64,000 nt of DNA from Peribolospora baueri (Eukaryota; Basidiomycota; Peribolosporomycetes; Peribolosporales; Peribolosporaceae). A model generated the notes under the pieces. The model was not told where the DNA came from, did no database searches, and saw nothing but the letters and a program-made list of their open reading frames with translations. The translations under genes and the position numbers were made by a program. Every line of letters begins with the position of its first letter. The first letter of the stretch is position 1. Shown one piece after another: positions 1-13,283 of the stretch. The DNA lies in NCBI GenBank assembly GCA_029717555.1, contig JAMDHS010000018.1:186001-250000 (forward strand). The letters are read 5' to 3'.

Positions 1-1322
1 ACCTCTGCTCGAGCAGCGCGGACACCTTGCCGGTCGAGTCGATCTGTCCGCGGAAAGTTGACATGCGGAAGTCGTACTTGACGCCGGCCGTCGCGACGGC
101 CTCCCTCCTCGTACTGGCCGCCAACGCCTGGAGGTCGAGCCCGACCTCGACGCGCTCGTTAAGCTTCTGCCAGTACGTGGCTTGGAGCACGTTCGAGCCC
201 TGCACCTGGGCCGTGGCGATCCAGTCGCCCTTGTCGCCGGTGTACTTGGCCAGGTAGGACAGCGTGGCCTCCTCGATGTCCGGCGTGGGGCGCTGGTAGA
301 GCGTCTCGACGCCGAGGGCGATGTTGCGGGAGAGAGACTGGATAAAGTTGGCGATGTAGATGCCTGTGCCGTCCGCCGGGGACGGGTTGAGCGCCTTGAT
401 GTTCGCGCTGTGGTCTCGGCCTTGGTAGTCATGCTCCAGCTGCACCATGGACTGGCCTGGGGTGGCGGAGAGCTGTGGAGCGGCAAGGCAGGACGTGAGG
501 AAGGCGTCGGCGAAACAAAGGCGACGACGGTCGCCGTCGGGCTCACCTGCGCCTGCATCTTGGAGATATGACCCTGCGTCCAACCTTGGTTGAATCGGGC
601 GGTGAGGCTCCCTTCGTGGTCGATGCCGCCTTGCATGAACGTCTGAGGGAGGCAAGAGGAATGGGCGTTTGAAAGCGGGATCGCTCAGCGTCGATCGGTC
701 GTGGACGATGGAGGGTCGACGACAAGACTCATCATCGCCCTCGAGAGCCCCGTTGCGACGGCGACGACGCCGCTTCGCCTCCTGCGCGGCCGGACTCACG
801 TTCGCGCTGGCGAACACCGCTCCAAAGTTGTAGCTCGGTGGGGCGGACTGGGAGCCCAAGCTGAAGGAGTGGGTGACCTGGAAGGCAGGATTGAGGGAGA
901 GGCCCTTGGTAAGGTCGGCGCGGGCGCCGTCGAAGATGTAGTTGGACAGGTGGGTCGCTGGGAGAGAAGGGGTAAGGAGGAGGAAGAGAGCCGGCCAAGA
1001 GAGGTGAGCAAGAAGGAGGCTCGCCCGTCCGTCCACTCTTTCTTCCTTTCCTTTCCTTCCTTCTTTCCTTCCTTTTCACGCGGGACGGGAGCTCACCCTT
1101 GACCTCCCTCTGCAAGTTCTCGACAGTGCCGGGGCTAGGCAGGTCGAGCTTGTCACGGGTGCTGCGTATGGTGGAGGCAAGGTCGAAGAAGGGAGAGAAG
1201 TAAGGGTAGAGGAAGTGTGGTTTGTACGACTCGGGGAACGGTTCCGGAGAGGCGGGGTTGATGGCGGACCATGACGAGGAGCCGGGGCCGCCGGACGGGG
1301 AGGCGGAGGGGTCGGAAGCCAT
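1..1322 (-). CDS. TOM40: TOM40, mitochondrial import channel (partial, 3' end outside window)
   Basis: This is the beta-barrel pore of the TOM complex in the mitochondrial outer membrane, which admits nearly all imported precursors. Exons on the minus strand are 1097-1322, 800-957, 547-642 and 472 to beyond base 1; all junctions keep phase. Recognition rests on conserved Tom40 stretches: LPSPGTVENLQREVK at the end of exon 1, ADLTKGLSLNPAFQVTHSFS in exon 2, and FMQGGIDHEGSLTARFNQGW in exon 3. Exon 4 carries the later barrel strands, including a YLAKYTGDKGDWIATAQVQG stretch. The start at 1322 gives a short Ser/Pro-rich leader before the family's conserved helix, as expected for a fungal Tom40. 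The C-terminal third or so is cut off by the window edge. It is divergently transcribed from the formin gene. I am sure of the family; exact splice sites are hand-built. Confidence 0.93.
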
Positions 1323-2595
1323 GATGGGCGGTGGAGGAGTGTGAGTAGAAAGGTCCAAGAGAGCGGCAAGGAAGAGTTGCAAGGATGGGGGAGACGAAAG
1401 AAGGACAAGAAGATCGGGGCAGTCGGAGGCGAGATCGAGGCAAGGCAAGTCAGGTCAGGTCAGCTCGGCAGGGCTGGGCACTGAGGATGTGCTGGCGTCG
1501 CTCGGGGCGTGGACGGGTGCGTGCGGTGGAGGATGTTTGAGGGACGAGAGGAGGAGACCTCGGCGGGATGTGATGTGATGGATGGACGATGTGGTCTGGT
1601 CGGTCGTCTCTCTCGTTTCGCCTTCGTACGCTTTTTTCTTGCAGGCGATCGAGAGGCGGGTGGAAGGAAAAGGTCGGTATAACGCGTAGCATAGTAGTAT
1701 ATACGTGTACACGCTATGTGCGTACGACTAGTAGTCCATCCCGCGACGGCGAGCAGCAGCCAGGCGAGAAAGAAGACGAGGCGGCGGGGCAGAGAGCGAG
1801 AGACAGAGAGAGAGCGAGCAAGCCGGGCCGACCGACTACGACGACGACGGCGACGACCACCACCACCACCATCACCACTACCACGACCGCCCTTCACATT
1901 CTCTTCTGCCGACGTTCGTCTACATACAGTAGTGCGTATACGCGTCCAAGCACTCCCTTCACCGCCTCGGGTCCGGATTCGCCGCCCGTCCCAGGAGTGC
2001 TACGGCACAGACGGCAACACCAACCAAGCCGTTCGGCGACGTTCGACGTTCTTCCGCCCCCTCTCCATCCCCCACCACCCCTACCTTACTCCTTCCACCT
2101 CTTCCGCCTTGCAAAGGCCCCTCGCCCCCCCGCTCCGCGCCTCTCGCCTCGACCAGAGGCCCATCCGCTAGACAGAACCCCGGTAACCACCGGTCTCTGG
2201 GCGGACCGCAGACCGGGACAACACGAGACGAGACGGGCGGAGACGAGCGCGCAGGAGCAGCGAGGAGGACGACGTACGTAGCACGGCCGCCAAACGCACG
2301 ACACCAGATAGCAAGGACTGACACGAGCCTGAGCTCGAACCTGGGCGGAGCGGCTCCCGCCGCCGCCGTGACCGTCGCTATCGCTGTCACCGCGGTCTTC
2401 ATCATCGGTCGCCTGGCGCATCCGTTCGAGTTCGAGCGACCGTCGTTTCTTGATGCCTTAGGCCAGCCCTTCTAAGACGCTCGACCATCTCCTAGGCACC
2501 CCATTCTCTTCTGCCAGCCACCTGTCGCTCCGGCCCCTTTTCTTCTCCCGTCGCCCCAGTGATCGACCAGCTCGCGCTCGTCTCGTCTACCAACG
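1323..2595. promoter_or_regulatory. Divergent intergenic region between TOM40 and the formin
   Basis: No gene is supported here. The stretch should hold both 5' UTRs and promoters. It contains a (GAC/CCA)n-like trinucleotide-rich patch around 1838-1895, several pyrimidine-rich runs typical of basidiomycete promoters (about 2040-2110 and 2500-2580), and an AT-rich TATA-like patch near 1690-1735. Overlapping open frames on both strands look like by-products of biased composition: they lack family resemblance and plausible splice continuity. Confidence 0.5.
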
Positions 2596-5500
2596 ATGGA
2601 GTCCATCTTCGGGCGTAAGAAGCGCACCCGCCAACACACCGACCCGGCTGAGAAGGCCGTCCCCTACGAGCGCATGCCTGCCGGCCCCAGGAGCCCCATC
2701 CCCGTCAGCACCATCTCCCATATGGGCTCGGGATCGGGATCGGCGGCGGGAGCCGGAGGCGGACATCCGTATATCAGCGGACCGAAGGAGAATCCCAAAT
2801 TGGGGAGGATGGGCCAAGATGCTGCTGAGGTGAGCCTTGGACCTCTGTTGGTTGTCGAGGGCGGCATGGGGGAGGTGGGAAAGGTGGGAGCAATGGGTCA
2901 GATGAATGCGCTGAATGCGACGGCGATCGTTGGGATGCAAGGTGGATGGCCGTCATGACCGCCTGTAGGATGAAGGTCGGTGAGGAGGATAGAGGGAAGA
3001 CAACCATTAAGATAGAGCGAGGCATGTCGGCGATGGAGCAAGGGCAGGCGAGCTCAGCGGATGTCGCGGGCGGTGGACGGCTTACATGGCGCTTCTCGTG
3101 CCTCTGCTTCGACCGCGAAGCGTCCAGCTCACACCGCTATCCTTTCTTCTTCCCGGTCTTCTTCCAGGGCGATGGCATGGACTACTTGTACTCTCCGCCT
3201 TCACCACGCCCTCCCCATTCGCACTCCGGCAACTACGCCGACTACGACTTGTCTCGACGACGGGAAACCGCCAGCAGTCGATCTGCCGACGTGCAGTCCA
3301 TCCGCTCCATCCGACCTACTGGCCCCTCCCCCGGCAGCCCCGGCGTCGTCCTACCCTCGCCTCGAATTTCAAATCCCCGTGGCGATAGCAGTAGTCCCGC
3401 AGGAGGGCACAGTCGAAACGCTAGCCGAGAACCCTCCGTGTCTGACTTTGGTCACTACCCTCCCCCGCCTTCGTCCGTCGCGTCCGGCTCGAGCTCTCGA
3501 CACACCGGAGGCCGATACGGTGACGCGCTCAGCGCCGTCACTCTCCATTCCGGCGGGGACGCTCGCCACGACTTCACAACTCCCCCTCCCACCTCTCTGC
3601 CATATGCGAGCCCGACAAGGGAGACCACAGCGCCCCGATCGTCCTCTCGATACACCACCGCCTCCTCCACCTCTTCCTCCTCCTCCCACCCGTACCTTCC
3701 CTCTCCCCTCCCAGACTCGGCCTCTACGCACAGCTCCTTCCACTCTTCCACTCATCAACCTCACCAACCCCCCTTCTCCCAGTACAGCGTGTCCTCTTCT
3801 CACCACGGCGGCGGCGGCAACAACACTCCTTCCACACCTGGCTTCCGCCTCTCCCGTCCGTCGGACGAAGAAGTGGAGCGCATGTTCGCCGAGCTCATGT
3901 CTAAGCGCGACTTCCTTAACATATCTGGCGGCCACCTCTCCGAGGAGGTCAAAAACGCCGCGAAGGGCAACATGCTCAATTTCCCCGTCGACAAGAAATG
4001 GACGCTGGTGTACAATGACAAGCTCACCGAGTGGCAGCAGGAGAAGGAGAAGAGCCGGCGGATTGCGATCCGCGACAGCATGGGCGCAGGTGCTCCGAGC
4101 GGACCGGTCATCATGCGCAACTCGCCTGAGTGGTACATCAAGAAGTTTATGGAGGCCACAGTCACCGCCAAGGACATCGAGAGCTTGGCCGTCACTCTTC
4201 GGACTTGTGCGCTCAGGTGAGTAAACGCTGCGATGCGTTTCATCGTCACATCGCCGTTCTCCCTCGAACGTCGAGTCTCCCTCGTGTGCGGACGCTCTGA
4301 TTCACCTGTCTCCTCCTTCATTTGCTTCTCTCTGGCCCGTCTATCCCTCAGCTGGATCCAAGACTGGGTGCGCATCCGCGGAACAGCGGTGCTCTCCCGA
4401 GCACTGCACGACATCCACGGCAAGCGGAACAAGTCGGACGCTGACGTCGCGCTCGAGTATGAGATCCTCAAGGCGTTCAGGGCTTTGTTCAATAGCAAGG
4501 TGCGCACTCATTGTCGGCTCGAAGCGTGATTTTCCGTCTCCCTCATCCTTTCGCATATATTCTTCTCCGCTTCTCCTTCCAGCCCGGAGCGAACGACGCC
4601 ATCGCCCATCCAGACTGTATCTTCTCTATCACTGCCTCGATCATCTCTCCACACCTGGCGACGCGCAAGCAGGCAGCCGACATCCTCTTGTTCATGTGCC
4701 ACTGGGATAAACCCGTCGGCCACGGTTTCGTCCTCAAAGGCTTTGATGAGCTCAAGACGTCCCAGAACGACCATGGCCGCTTCGATGCCTGGTTTAGGGT
4801 GTTGGAACAAACCATCGATGGGAGGGGCAAGATGGGCAGCATGGTCGGCGCGAGCGACGAGGTCAGGAAGACGGCAAATCTGACGGCCCATGAGAGCTCG
4901 CTGAACGAATATGCCGTAAGTTTTTGCCGCTCACGAGCGTTGTGTCCTTGTCGAGCCTGGCTTCATTGGTACTGACAAGACGACGACGACAACGACGCCA
5001 CCCCGACCGCTCGCGCGCAGGTGAACAACATGTACCTCATCAACGCTATCCTCTCGACCGACATCGTGCCGGACTGCGAGATGCGGGTCCACCTGCGCAA
5101 CCAGATGGACGCCTGCGGCCTCCGTCGTATCCTCATCAAGCTTAAGGCGTTCCGCAACGTCGACCTCGATAAGCAGATCAACTTGTTCGACATGGCCTCG
5201 GAGACGGACCACGAAGAGGTCGTCGAGAGCTTCAACAGGGACGTGCTCAAGGACATGTCCGACCCCGTGGACGTCTTCAAGAGCCTCATCGAGAAGACCC
5301 AGGGTAGTCGGGCGTACGACTTCTTCCTCTCCGCCCTTCAACATCTCTTGCTCATCCGAAATGATGGGGACGACCTTGTTCGTCACTACCAGCTCATCGA
5401 CTCACTCGTCACCTCCGTCGTCCTCGATCGCAAGGGGGCCCTCGATGGCTCCGATTTCTCCAGTCTCCTTGGCGTGAGCGTGAACAACGTTATCTCGCGC

Positions 5501-8500
5501 TTCGCCGACCAGGACAAGCTGCAAGGGACGGAGGAGGAACTGAAAGAGACCAAGAAGGAGATGACCAAGCTGGAGCAGGAGCGGGCGCGTCTGGAGGCGC
5601 AGGTGAGCAAGAAGGACGGAGGTCTGGTCGGCGAGTTGCAGAACAAGCTGTCCGAGTTGGAGGAAAGCCTTCACACGTCGAGGGAGGCGACGGCAAGCCT
5701 GCAGCGGGACATGCAGGAGATGGAAAAGGCCTACCAGGAGCGCGTCGCACAGCTCGAGGTCGAGTCGAGGGAGTTGTACACCATGCTCCGTGAGACGCAG
5801 GGGTTGAACAGCCTCGAGGGAAAGCCAGGCGGCTTGGACCGACGCGATCTCGTAGAAAACCTCGAGAAGCAGCTTCAGCGCAATCGCACCATTCGCAAGC
5901 TCGAGGGGGGCCACAAGCGACGACCGTCGACGCTACGCTCCGCCAATGGAGACGTCCCCCCCGTCCCCGGCGTCCCGCCACCGCTGTCGCCCAAGTCGAC
6001 GGCTCGCAACGTTAGTGGCGACAGCTTGGAGCGGAAGAACAGCGCGGGCACGTTGCGCAAGGCGCTCGAGTCCGGCACCAAGATGTCTATCCCTTCCACG
6101 CTCGGCGACGAGGCGTCATCGCAGGCGGAAGGTGAAGATGAGAATAGAGAGGAGCAAGAGGAGGATGAGGCGGTGCGAATGACGATTCAACAGTCACTCA
6201 ATGGAGACGCCGACCTTCGAGCCCGCATGCACAGCATTCGAGCTGCGAGGAAGGGCCAAAGCATGCTTGGGAATGATGCGCGGTCGTCGAGGCCTCCCAA
6301 CATTGTTATTCCTGGCGGCGTCACAAGTCCGAGTGCCGATGGCGTTCCCCCGCCCCCGCCCCCGCCGCCACCTCTTCCGCGAGCTGGCTTGGTGCGCGAG
6401 GACGACGAGGAGAGCGTGGGTAGCACGCAGAATCGCGAGAGCGGCTGGACGAACGCAAGCAGCAGCGCTGATACCCGTCCCACCTCCGCCGGGTCGCTTC
6501 GGACCTCTGACCAGCCAAAACCTCCCCTCCCCACCGTGCCAGAGATGGCCCCACCCCCGCCGCCACCGCCACCGCCACCGCCACCGCCACCGCCACCGCC
6601 ACCACCACCACCTCCGCCGCCGCCTCTCCCGTTGCCCTTTGTCGCCGCCTCGGCGCCGCGTTCCGCAGAGCGTTTCGCAGACGCTCAGGCCATGCCGCCG
6701 CCGCCACCGCCACCACCTCCTCCTCCTCCTCTTCCTGGCTGCGTCGCCACCGTGGCCCCCATTCCAGTGCCGAGCGCGGCTCCTGCCGCTGGGGACCGCG
6801 ACTCGATGTTCAACATGCGCGATTCTTTCGAGCTCAGCGCTCCGGGACTCACCCCGCCAGGTCCTCCTCACCCACCAGTCGCGCCGGTCGCACCACCTCC
6901 CGCGTCTTACCTCAACGGCCTCGGCGGCCTGTGGACGCGCAAGGAGGTGCTCGAGCTGGCGAGCACCAAGACGAAGCAGCTCCAGTGGGACAAGATCGCC
7001 CAGGCGCAGCTGGCCGACACGATCTGGGGCGACAGCAAGGGTAGCATGTCGACCGAGGAGGAGAAGAAGCTCGTCGGCTTGATCAAGCAGAATGGCTTGT
7101 TCCAGGAGATGGAAGAGGATTTCAAAGCCAAGCAGGCTGCGAGGAGGAACACTGGTGAGTATTTGGCATTTGGGGAGATGGATCGAGGGACAAGGTTGCC
7201 CCGCGCTCTGGGACGTGGACGCGAAGGCATCGCTGCTGACCAGGTTTGCTTTGTTGTCCGTTTCCCCTCGCTCGTTCGCGTCACACGTGAGCAGTCAAAA
7301 AGGACAAGGTCGAGCTTCTCAGTTATCTGGACACCAAGACGAAGCAGCGCATCGGTAAGCACGACGTAGGCCACTACTGTTTCCTCTCTCATCCTTCGTT
7401 CTCCTTAAGGAGCCGAATGGTTCTTTGTGTCTGATGCTGGCCTGCATTCGTTCGCCTCCACCCGTCGTCCACCATGCAGAAATTGTGCTCAAGCGGATCA
7501 AGGGCGCGACGCCAGAGGATATTGCGATGTCCATCGTCAACTGCGATGAGAAGGTGCTCGAGCAGACCTTCTTGACCGAGCTCATGCACGTCTTGCCGGA
7601 CTGGGATGCGGTGAGCGCCTTCGTCCGTCTTGTCGGCCCTTCCTTTCAGACTTAGTCCCGCTCACTTGGAACGTGTCATGACTTTCAGAAAGGAAAATTG
7701 GGAGAGTACCGCAACGCGACTGCGGAAGCTCTTCTCGCTCTGCACCCGGCCGACCGGCTGGTAGTCCTGCTCATGAAGGTGCCGCGACTGAAGGCCAAGG
7801 TCGAAGGGCTGCTGTACCGAGTAAAGTTCGAGGAGACGTACCGGATGGTGCACGAAGGCTCGATCCAAGTCCGCGAGGCGTGCGAGGCGCTCAAGAAGGC
7901 CAAGAACTTCCACCGCCTGTTGCAGATCATCCTCATGATGGGCAACTTCCTCAATGCGACTGGCGTTCAAGGCGGCGCGTTCGGGTTCCGAGTGTCGAGC
8001 ATCAACAAGCTCGTGGACACCAAGAGCGGCAACAATTCAACGCTGCTCAACTTCCTCGAGAAAACGATCACGCGGTGCTTCCCCGAGACGGAGGCGTTCC
8101 TGGACGAGCTGGCCAGGCCGGCGGAAGCGAATCGAGGTGAGGGCGATGGAGAAGGGAAAAGTCTCCATCGATGGCAACGGATCTTGGTGGATCACCATAA
8201 TGACCACGGCGAACGTCGACTGTCGACCTCTCTTTCCTTCCTCCAGTCATCCTCGCGGACCTGCGCAAAGATTTGGCCGAGCTCAAATCGGGTATCTTCC
8301 AGCACCGAAAGGAAGGCGAGAAGATCATCGACGAGGCGCCGACGGACCCGTACGTGGAGCTCATGTTCCCCTTCTTCGAGCTAGCCAAGGAGCGCGTGCA
8401 GAGGCTCAACGACGAGGTGATCACCGCCGAGGCGGCGTACGTCGAGGTGCTCACCTTCTTCGGCGAGAGGGGAGGCACGGGAGCGGTACCGAGGTTCGCA

Positions 8501-9277
8501 AGCGTGGGGAGCGGACAGATGCCTACGGAGGAGTTCTTTGGTATATTCAGAGAGTTCACCACCGCTTATCGCAAGGCCAAGGCGAGCAATGTGAAGTGGG
8601 AGGAGGAGAGGCAGCGAGATGAACGGAGAAGGATGGTGCGTGCCGTCTTCGCCATTGTCTCAGTGATATCCTTCTCACGTCTCGGCCCGGTGATGTTTAA
8701 CATTCTATTTGGTTTTCTTTCGTAAACTACCCAGCTCGCGGAGGAACGCGCTCGTGAACGAGCGGAAGCGCAGGCGCGGAAGGAGTCCGGCGTAAACGAT
8801 GAGAGCGTGATGGAGGACCTCTTGGCCAAGTTGCGTGCTACCGGCGGGGAAGGCGGTCGGCGAAATCGACGGGCGAGGCGCCAGCAGCAACAACAGCAGG
8901 CCGCTGCCTCCGCGAGGGGCTCGGTGTCGGCTGCGACGACTAGCAGCGGTGGTGGCACTGGTACGGGCCTCAGCTCGCTCGGCGGGCTTGGCAGCATTGG
9001 GAGTGGCGCCGGTGAAGGATCTGGGTCGGTGGCGGGATCGGAGGGGGAGGCAGGAAGTGGAGGCGACCGCCGAGCGGGTAGTCCGTTGGGCTCGACTAGC
9101 CTGTTAATTGGCGAGGGTGGGGACGCGGCGAGCCTTGCGAAGGACATGCTGATGAGGATGAGAGGTCTCGACGCCGTGCCGGAGGTGAAGGAGAGGAAAG
9201 GCAGGGCGGATAGAGGCGGCGAGGCTGACGAGCACGGGGGCGTGAACGTGGGGGCTGCATCTCCAGAACCGGCATAG
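2596..9277 (+). CDS. BNI1: Diaphanous-related formin (Bni1/SepA type), 1822 aa, 10 exons
   Basis: This Rho-regulated formin nucleates unbranched actin filaments for polarised growth and the cytokinetic ring. Exons are 2596-2829, 3168-4216, 4352-4499, 4583-4915, 5021-7154, 7295-7354, 7480-7610, 7689-8136, 8247-8635 and 8735-9277. After a short basic N-terminus and about 230 disordered residues, the GTPase-binding/FH3 region starts near residue 307 (RPSDEEVERMFAELMSKRDF) and runs to about 750. A coiled coil follows (about 755-900). FH1 is a set of polyproline blocks near 1030, 1098-1128 and 1145-1160. FH2 spans roughly 1218-1620, with the GNFLNATGVQGGAFGFRVSS core. A DAD-like tail (VMEDLLAKL followed by a basic run) near 1666 implies autoinhibition released by Rho binding. 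All key blocks are present and it looks intact. The 338-nt first intron is long for this window, so a missed small exon there is possible. Confidence 0.95.
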
Positions 9278-10473
9278 TAGGCACGGCGCGAAAGCACTGC
9301 CGCCGCCGTCGCCGCCATCGCTGTCTTGTTCGCCTTCGTTCTTCCGATTTTGCCTAGTGCGGCCGTTTTTTCGCCTTCCTTCGTCTCTTGTCTCCATACT
9401 GTATCGGGGCAGCCAGATCGCCTGTTCTCTGCCCTTTCTTTCTTTCTTTTTTCTGTCTTTCTTTCTTCGGCAGTATCTTTGCACCACCCACTTGCATTCC
9501 TTCCCGTCATTTCTTCCTTTCCTTTCCCTTCCCCCTCCCTTGTCGCCTCGCTTCCTTCGGTTCAACCCACCTGCCTGCCCACTTATTCGTACGTGGCTAT
9601 ACCCTTCGTGCACGTGAGTCTCGACGAGGCTTGTGTCGTTCATATGTGTATGCGAACATACGACTCGATTGCCGCTTTCCAACCAATCCCTCTTCTTGCC
9701 CACCCGTGCGTATGCCCACTGCCTTGCCTCACTGCTGCTCTCCATGTGCGGGGAATTGGACGCCGGTCGGAGGCCGGATGGATGGATGGATGGATTAATC
9801 CGCTTAACAAGTCCGTATACAGTCAAACTTGTCCGTTAGCATACGCATCCATAGGTATGCCTTCGCAAAGTACACAGCGATCTCCCTTTCCCGCTTGTTC
9901 CCAGCCAAAAATTAACTAATCCCAGCCAAAACACTGGTCTATATGCATACTAACATACCGCATATTGCATAGCACTGACACCGGTGCCGTCCTTACCAGG
10001 TCTGCCCCCTCGGCGTGCATAGTTAGGGTTGAGGGTCACGTGCATCCTCGCGGTGTTGGAGATTGGCGGCGACGAGCACCGTGGTTACGCGGCTGAAAGC
10101 GGACATGACTATGTAGGCAACTGTGCTGTTACTGCGGTTTTCCTCTTGTATGCTCTCTTAATACCAACGAACCAGTAACATACACTTTCGTCCATCCACC
10201 GCCAGTTCTAACATTACTACAGTGGGTGCTTGTCCACGTTTCACCATCTCCGTCGTCCGCGTCTCACCCACTGCCGCCGTCTTTGCTCTCGCACTCAAAA
10301 GAATGCCGCCTATTCGCAGCGTAAACAAACCGATCTTCCACAATTCCTTTCTGCACACGCTTCTTCTTGAACATGGTTGTGTTATGACGAGGGCGAGACA
10401 ACGTATATGCTTATAGACAGGGTTGACTGTATGCAGTATGCGAGAAATCGACTATAAAGAGGGGTCTATGCAT

Positions 10474-10536
10474 AGTTGCTGCAGTCCTTGCCACAGTTGC
10501 CGCAGTCCTTGCCACAGTTGCCTCAGTCCTTGCCAC
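10474..10536. repeat. 21-bp tandem repeat, three copies
   Basis: Three head-to-tail 21-bp units of the form AGTTGCnnCAGTCCTTGCCAC lie at 10474-10494, 10495-10515 and 10516-10536. They differ only at the two n positions. They lie in gene-poor DNA and have no coding meaning that I can see. Confidence 0.9.
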
Positions 10537-11397
10537 TGTCGATAGCGGCGTGCCTAGTACTATTGGTATAACGGCCGCCGTGTGACGTGTGATCGCGGAA
10601 CACGGCCTATTGCGAGGTCACAAGGGCCTGTTATCGCAAATGGGACAGGACCGGCTCACGCCTTATCCCCCGGTCTCGCAAGTTCTAGGTACAATCTCCC
10701 AGTCTAGCAAGGGTCGCGAATAGACGCGCCCAAGAAACTGAGATCGTGCTCCTAGAGGAGGACTACAATGGACGGCAGGCCTCATATGTGTGGGCCACAT
10801 GAACATTGCGGATCCTCGAGTGTTTGGAAGCTATTGCTTTTGGTTTGGCCATCGGCAATTACATCCACAACATCTGACATCCCCTGGCAAAACGCTACAC
10901 AAACGAGCGATGCAGGCAGAAGGATAGTCAAGCGACTAGGGAATTTTCAGGCTTTGACGCCTTCACAAGTCCCTCAGTCAAATGCTTAGCCGGGCAGATT
11001 GTAACGCCGAGCACACACCTGTTTAATACACAGGGAGCTACAAGACGCTATCCTCGACCCGCTAGTTATTGGGTTTTCAGCAATGCTTACTAGGGCACTG
11101 CTAACTCGGAAGAGTCGCTTGCGCGCTCTTCAAACTCACTTTCGCTAGCCTTTTCAACCTGCTATCGGATGGGAAGGGTCGAGGTGAGCCAAGCACTGTG
11201 CTGGCCTCCTCGCCCCTTCTTAAGGGTGGAAAAGGGGTGAAACGCGCGTTTTACGCGTTTTAGATCGTTGTTGAGACGTGTCCGGATGGCGGGTTGTGAC
11301 CACGTTGGCGTGCACGCCTCATCGGCAACCCGCCATTCTTTGCGGTGACATTTGGGCGACGCCAAAGGACCCCCTCCGGTGTCTTCTCTCTCTCGTC

Positions 11398-11597
11398 TGT
11401 TCTCTCTTTTGCATCACAGCCCTTTCGCGTCCCCTTTTTTGTCGATTTTTCGTTCCAGTGCCGTGGATTTTTTATTTCTCGTCCCTTTTCGCGTTCTTTT
11501 CTCTCTTTTGCACCAGTACTCATTTCCCACACCTTTTCTTCCGATTTTTCGTTCCGCGCTGGATATTTCCATTTCTAATCCCCTTTTTCGCTTTCTT
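11398..11597. repeat. Diverged 99-bp tandem duplication, pyrimidine-rich
   Basis: Two adjacent units of about 99 bp align with each other. Both carry CTCTCTTTTGCA at the same offset (11402 and 11501), then a TTTTTCGTTCC core, and end in CTTTTTCGC- or CCCTTTTCGC-like blocks. The copies have diverged by many substitutions, so the duplication is old. The strand asymmetry (C/T-rich on +) is strong. Function unknown. Confidence 0.7.
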
Positions 11598-11939
11598 ATC
11601 AGTACCTTCCAAGATGTTCAACCACTGATTAAAATATTGCAATAACCGTTCTCCCGTTAAAGAATTACATTTGTGATTTGAAGAATTTCAAATTCTAGTC
11701 CTATACACGCGTCCCCAATCCACCGTTCTACTCCACCCTGTCCTTCCTCTTCTTTGTCCAGCGTCCAGACCACACAGCACCGGACGCGCCCGCCCGTGTC
11801 ATACGTGCCGTATCATATCGTATCATATCGTATCGTATGCAAGTAGAGGCATCGTCAAACACGCCCGTTGCCTCCCTCCGTCCCATGTGATGCGATTCCG
11901 CGCGTGGCAGGCAGGCGATAGATAGCCACGAGGGTATGT

Positions 11940-13250
11940 TAGATACATGTGGTGGCGGACGGCGATGATAATACGGATATGGACCGGGGGCGCGCCGTGG
12001 GTGCTGTTCTTGAAGAAACAACCGTTCGAGTTGAGGAAGACGGCGCGAGCGAGCTTGTTGCCCTCCCAGATGCAGTAGCCGGCGACGTGCTTGCTGCTGA
12101 CGTCGAGCTCGGCAACGCGCGCGTTGCCGGACTTGCCGATCGCCGTGTCCACCACGAGCGCGGTGTAGTAAAGCGGGTTGACGTGAGCAGGGAAAGGCAT
12201 GGAGAGGTCGTAGCCGGTCGTGACGGAGCGGTTCAAAGGGATGGGTTGGAACTGAAAGAAAGCCGAGGCAAGAAGCAGTAAAAGAAGGAAAGATGAGCCG
12301 TTGACGCGGCGACGACCGTGTTTCACAAACGCCAGCTCACCAGGTTGTATTTGTAGCCTAGGTCAACGGGAAGGGGGGGTAGGAGTTAAAGAAAGGGGCA
12401 GCGAACCAGGACCGAGGTGAGACTCTCAGTCGCAACGGCTCCCGTGCGCTGGCCATTCGATGAAAGAGGATGACTCACCGACGCCCTCGTCGAAGTGTAA
12501 CCTGCCGACGCCGAGCGCGGCGCTCTGGAGGATGTAGTCAACGCCCCATACGGCCGACCCGTCACTCTCGGAGACGCCCGGGGCGCCGTGGCAGGCGATG
12601 GAGTTGGTCTCGCTTTCGAGTGCGGACCGAGAGGAGGTGAGGAGGAAGGGCGAGGGGCGGAGGCAGTTCGTTGCAGACGGTCGGGAAAACCGCAAAGACA
12701 CCGACCGGGCGGCTCTCACCCGAGAATGTAGTCGAGCGACTGTCGCTTGGTGGCGATGAGGTCGGACAAGAGCTGGGAGACGTTGGTGCGGATGTATTGC
12801 TTGTTCAGCAGGTCTGCCAGGTGGAATGCTCCTCCGTTACAGTAGGCCGCTGTGGCGACCGAAAGCGGGTCGGAGAGAAGGGAAGAGAGAGGGAGGGAAA
12901 GGTCAGCTGGGCTCCAATCTGAAAGGACTGAAAGAAAGACGTCAACGCACCGAAGTAGTGGTGCTGCGAGAAACTGCGAAACCGTTGAGGTAAACAAAAA
13001 AAACGAAGGGATTGGTGCATGTTAGTTTCGTTTGTTCCTCTTCGCCGTGCCCCGTCTTCCTTTGGAACGGCGCTCACGTTGAGATCCTAGCGCCAACCTC
13101 ACTGTTCCCCCGGCAAGCCAGACGCACTGTGTGGTCTTGTCGTTGGCGCCGGTGTCGTCGATATCAACGAAGGCGCCGACCGGCCAGGTGAACTGAGAGC
13201 CGGGGACGGCCTTGTCGATGGAGTTGGCAAAGTTGGTCCAGCTTGAGTGA

Positions 13251-13283
<33 letters not shown>

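Larger units (their letters stand above)
9278..11900. other. Gene-poor, AT-richer region downstream of the formin
   Basis: The first few hundred bases are pyrimidine-rich and probably include the formin 3' UTR. From about 9800 to 11720 the base composition is visibly more AT-rich than the rest of the window, and no open frame resembles a protein I know. It contains a 21-bp tandem repeat (10474-10536) and a diverged 99-bp tandem duplication (11398-11597), annotated separately. A short GTTAGGGTTGAGGGT string near 10022 is telomere-like, but it is a single instance. It may be old mobile-element debris, but I recognise no element. Confidence 0.5.

Noticed and set aside
1589-2281. 230-codon plus-strand frame as a gene upstream of the formin
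   Set aside because: Composed of Thr/Pro/Arg low-complexity sequence from trinucleotide and pyrimidine runs in a divergent promoter; no domain and no conserved start.
10015-10040. TTAGGG-like telomere sequence
   Set aside because: Only a single GTTAGGGTTGAGGGT occurrence; no tandem array, so not a telomere.
10474-10536. Regular short repeats as a CRISPR array
   Set aside because: The units are directly adjacent with no spacers, and the genome is fungal.
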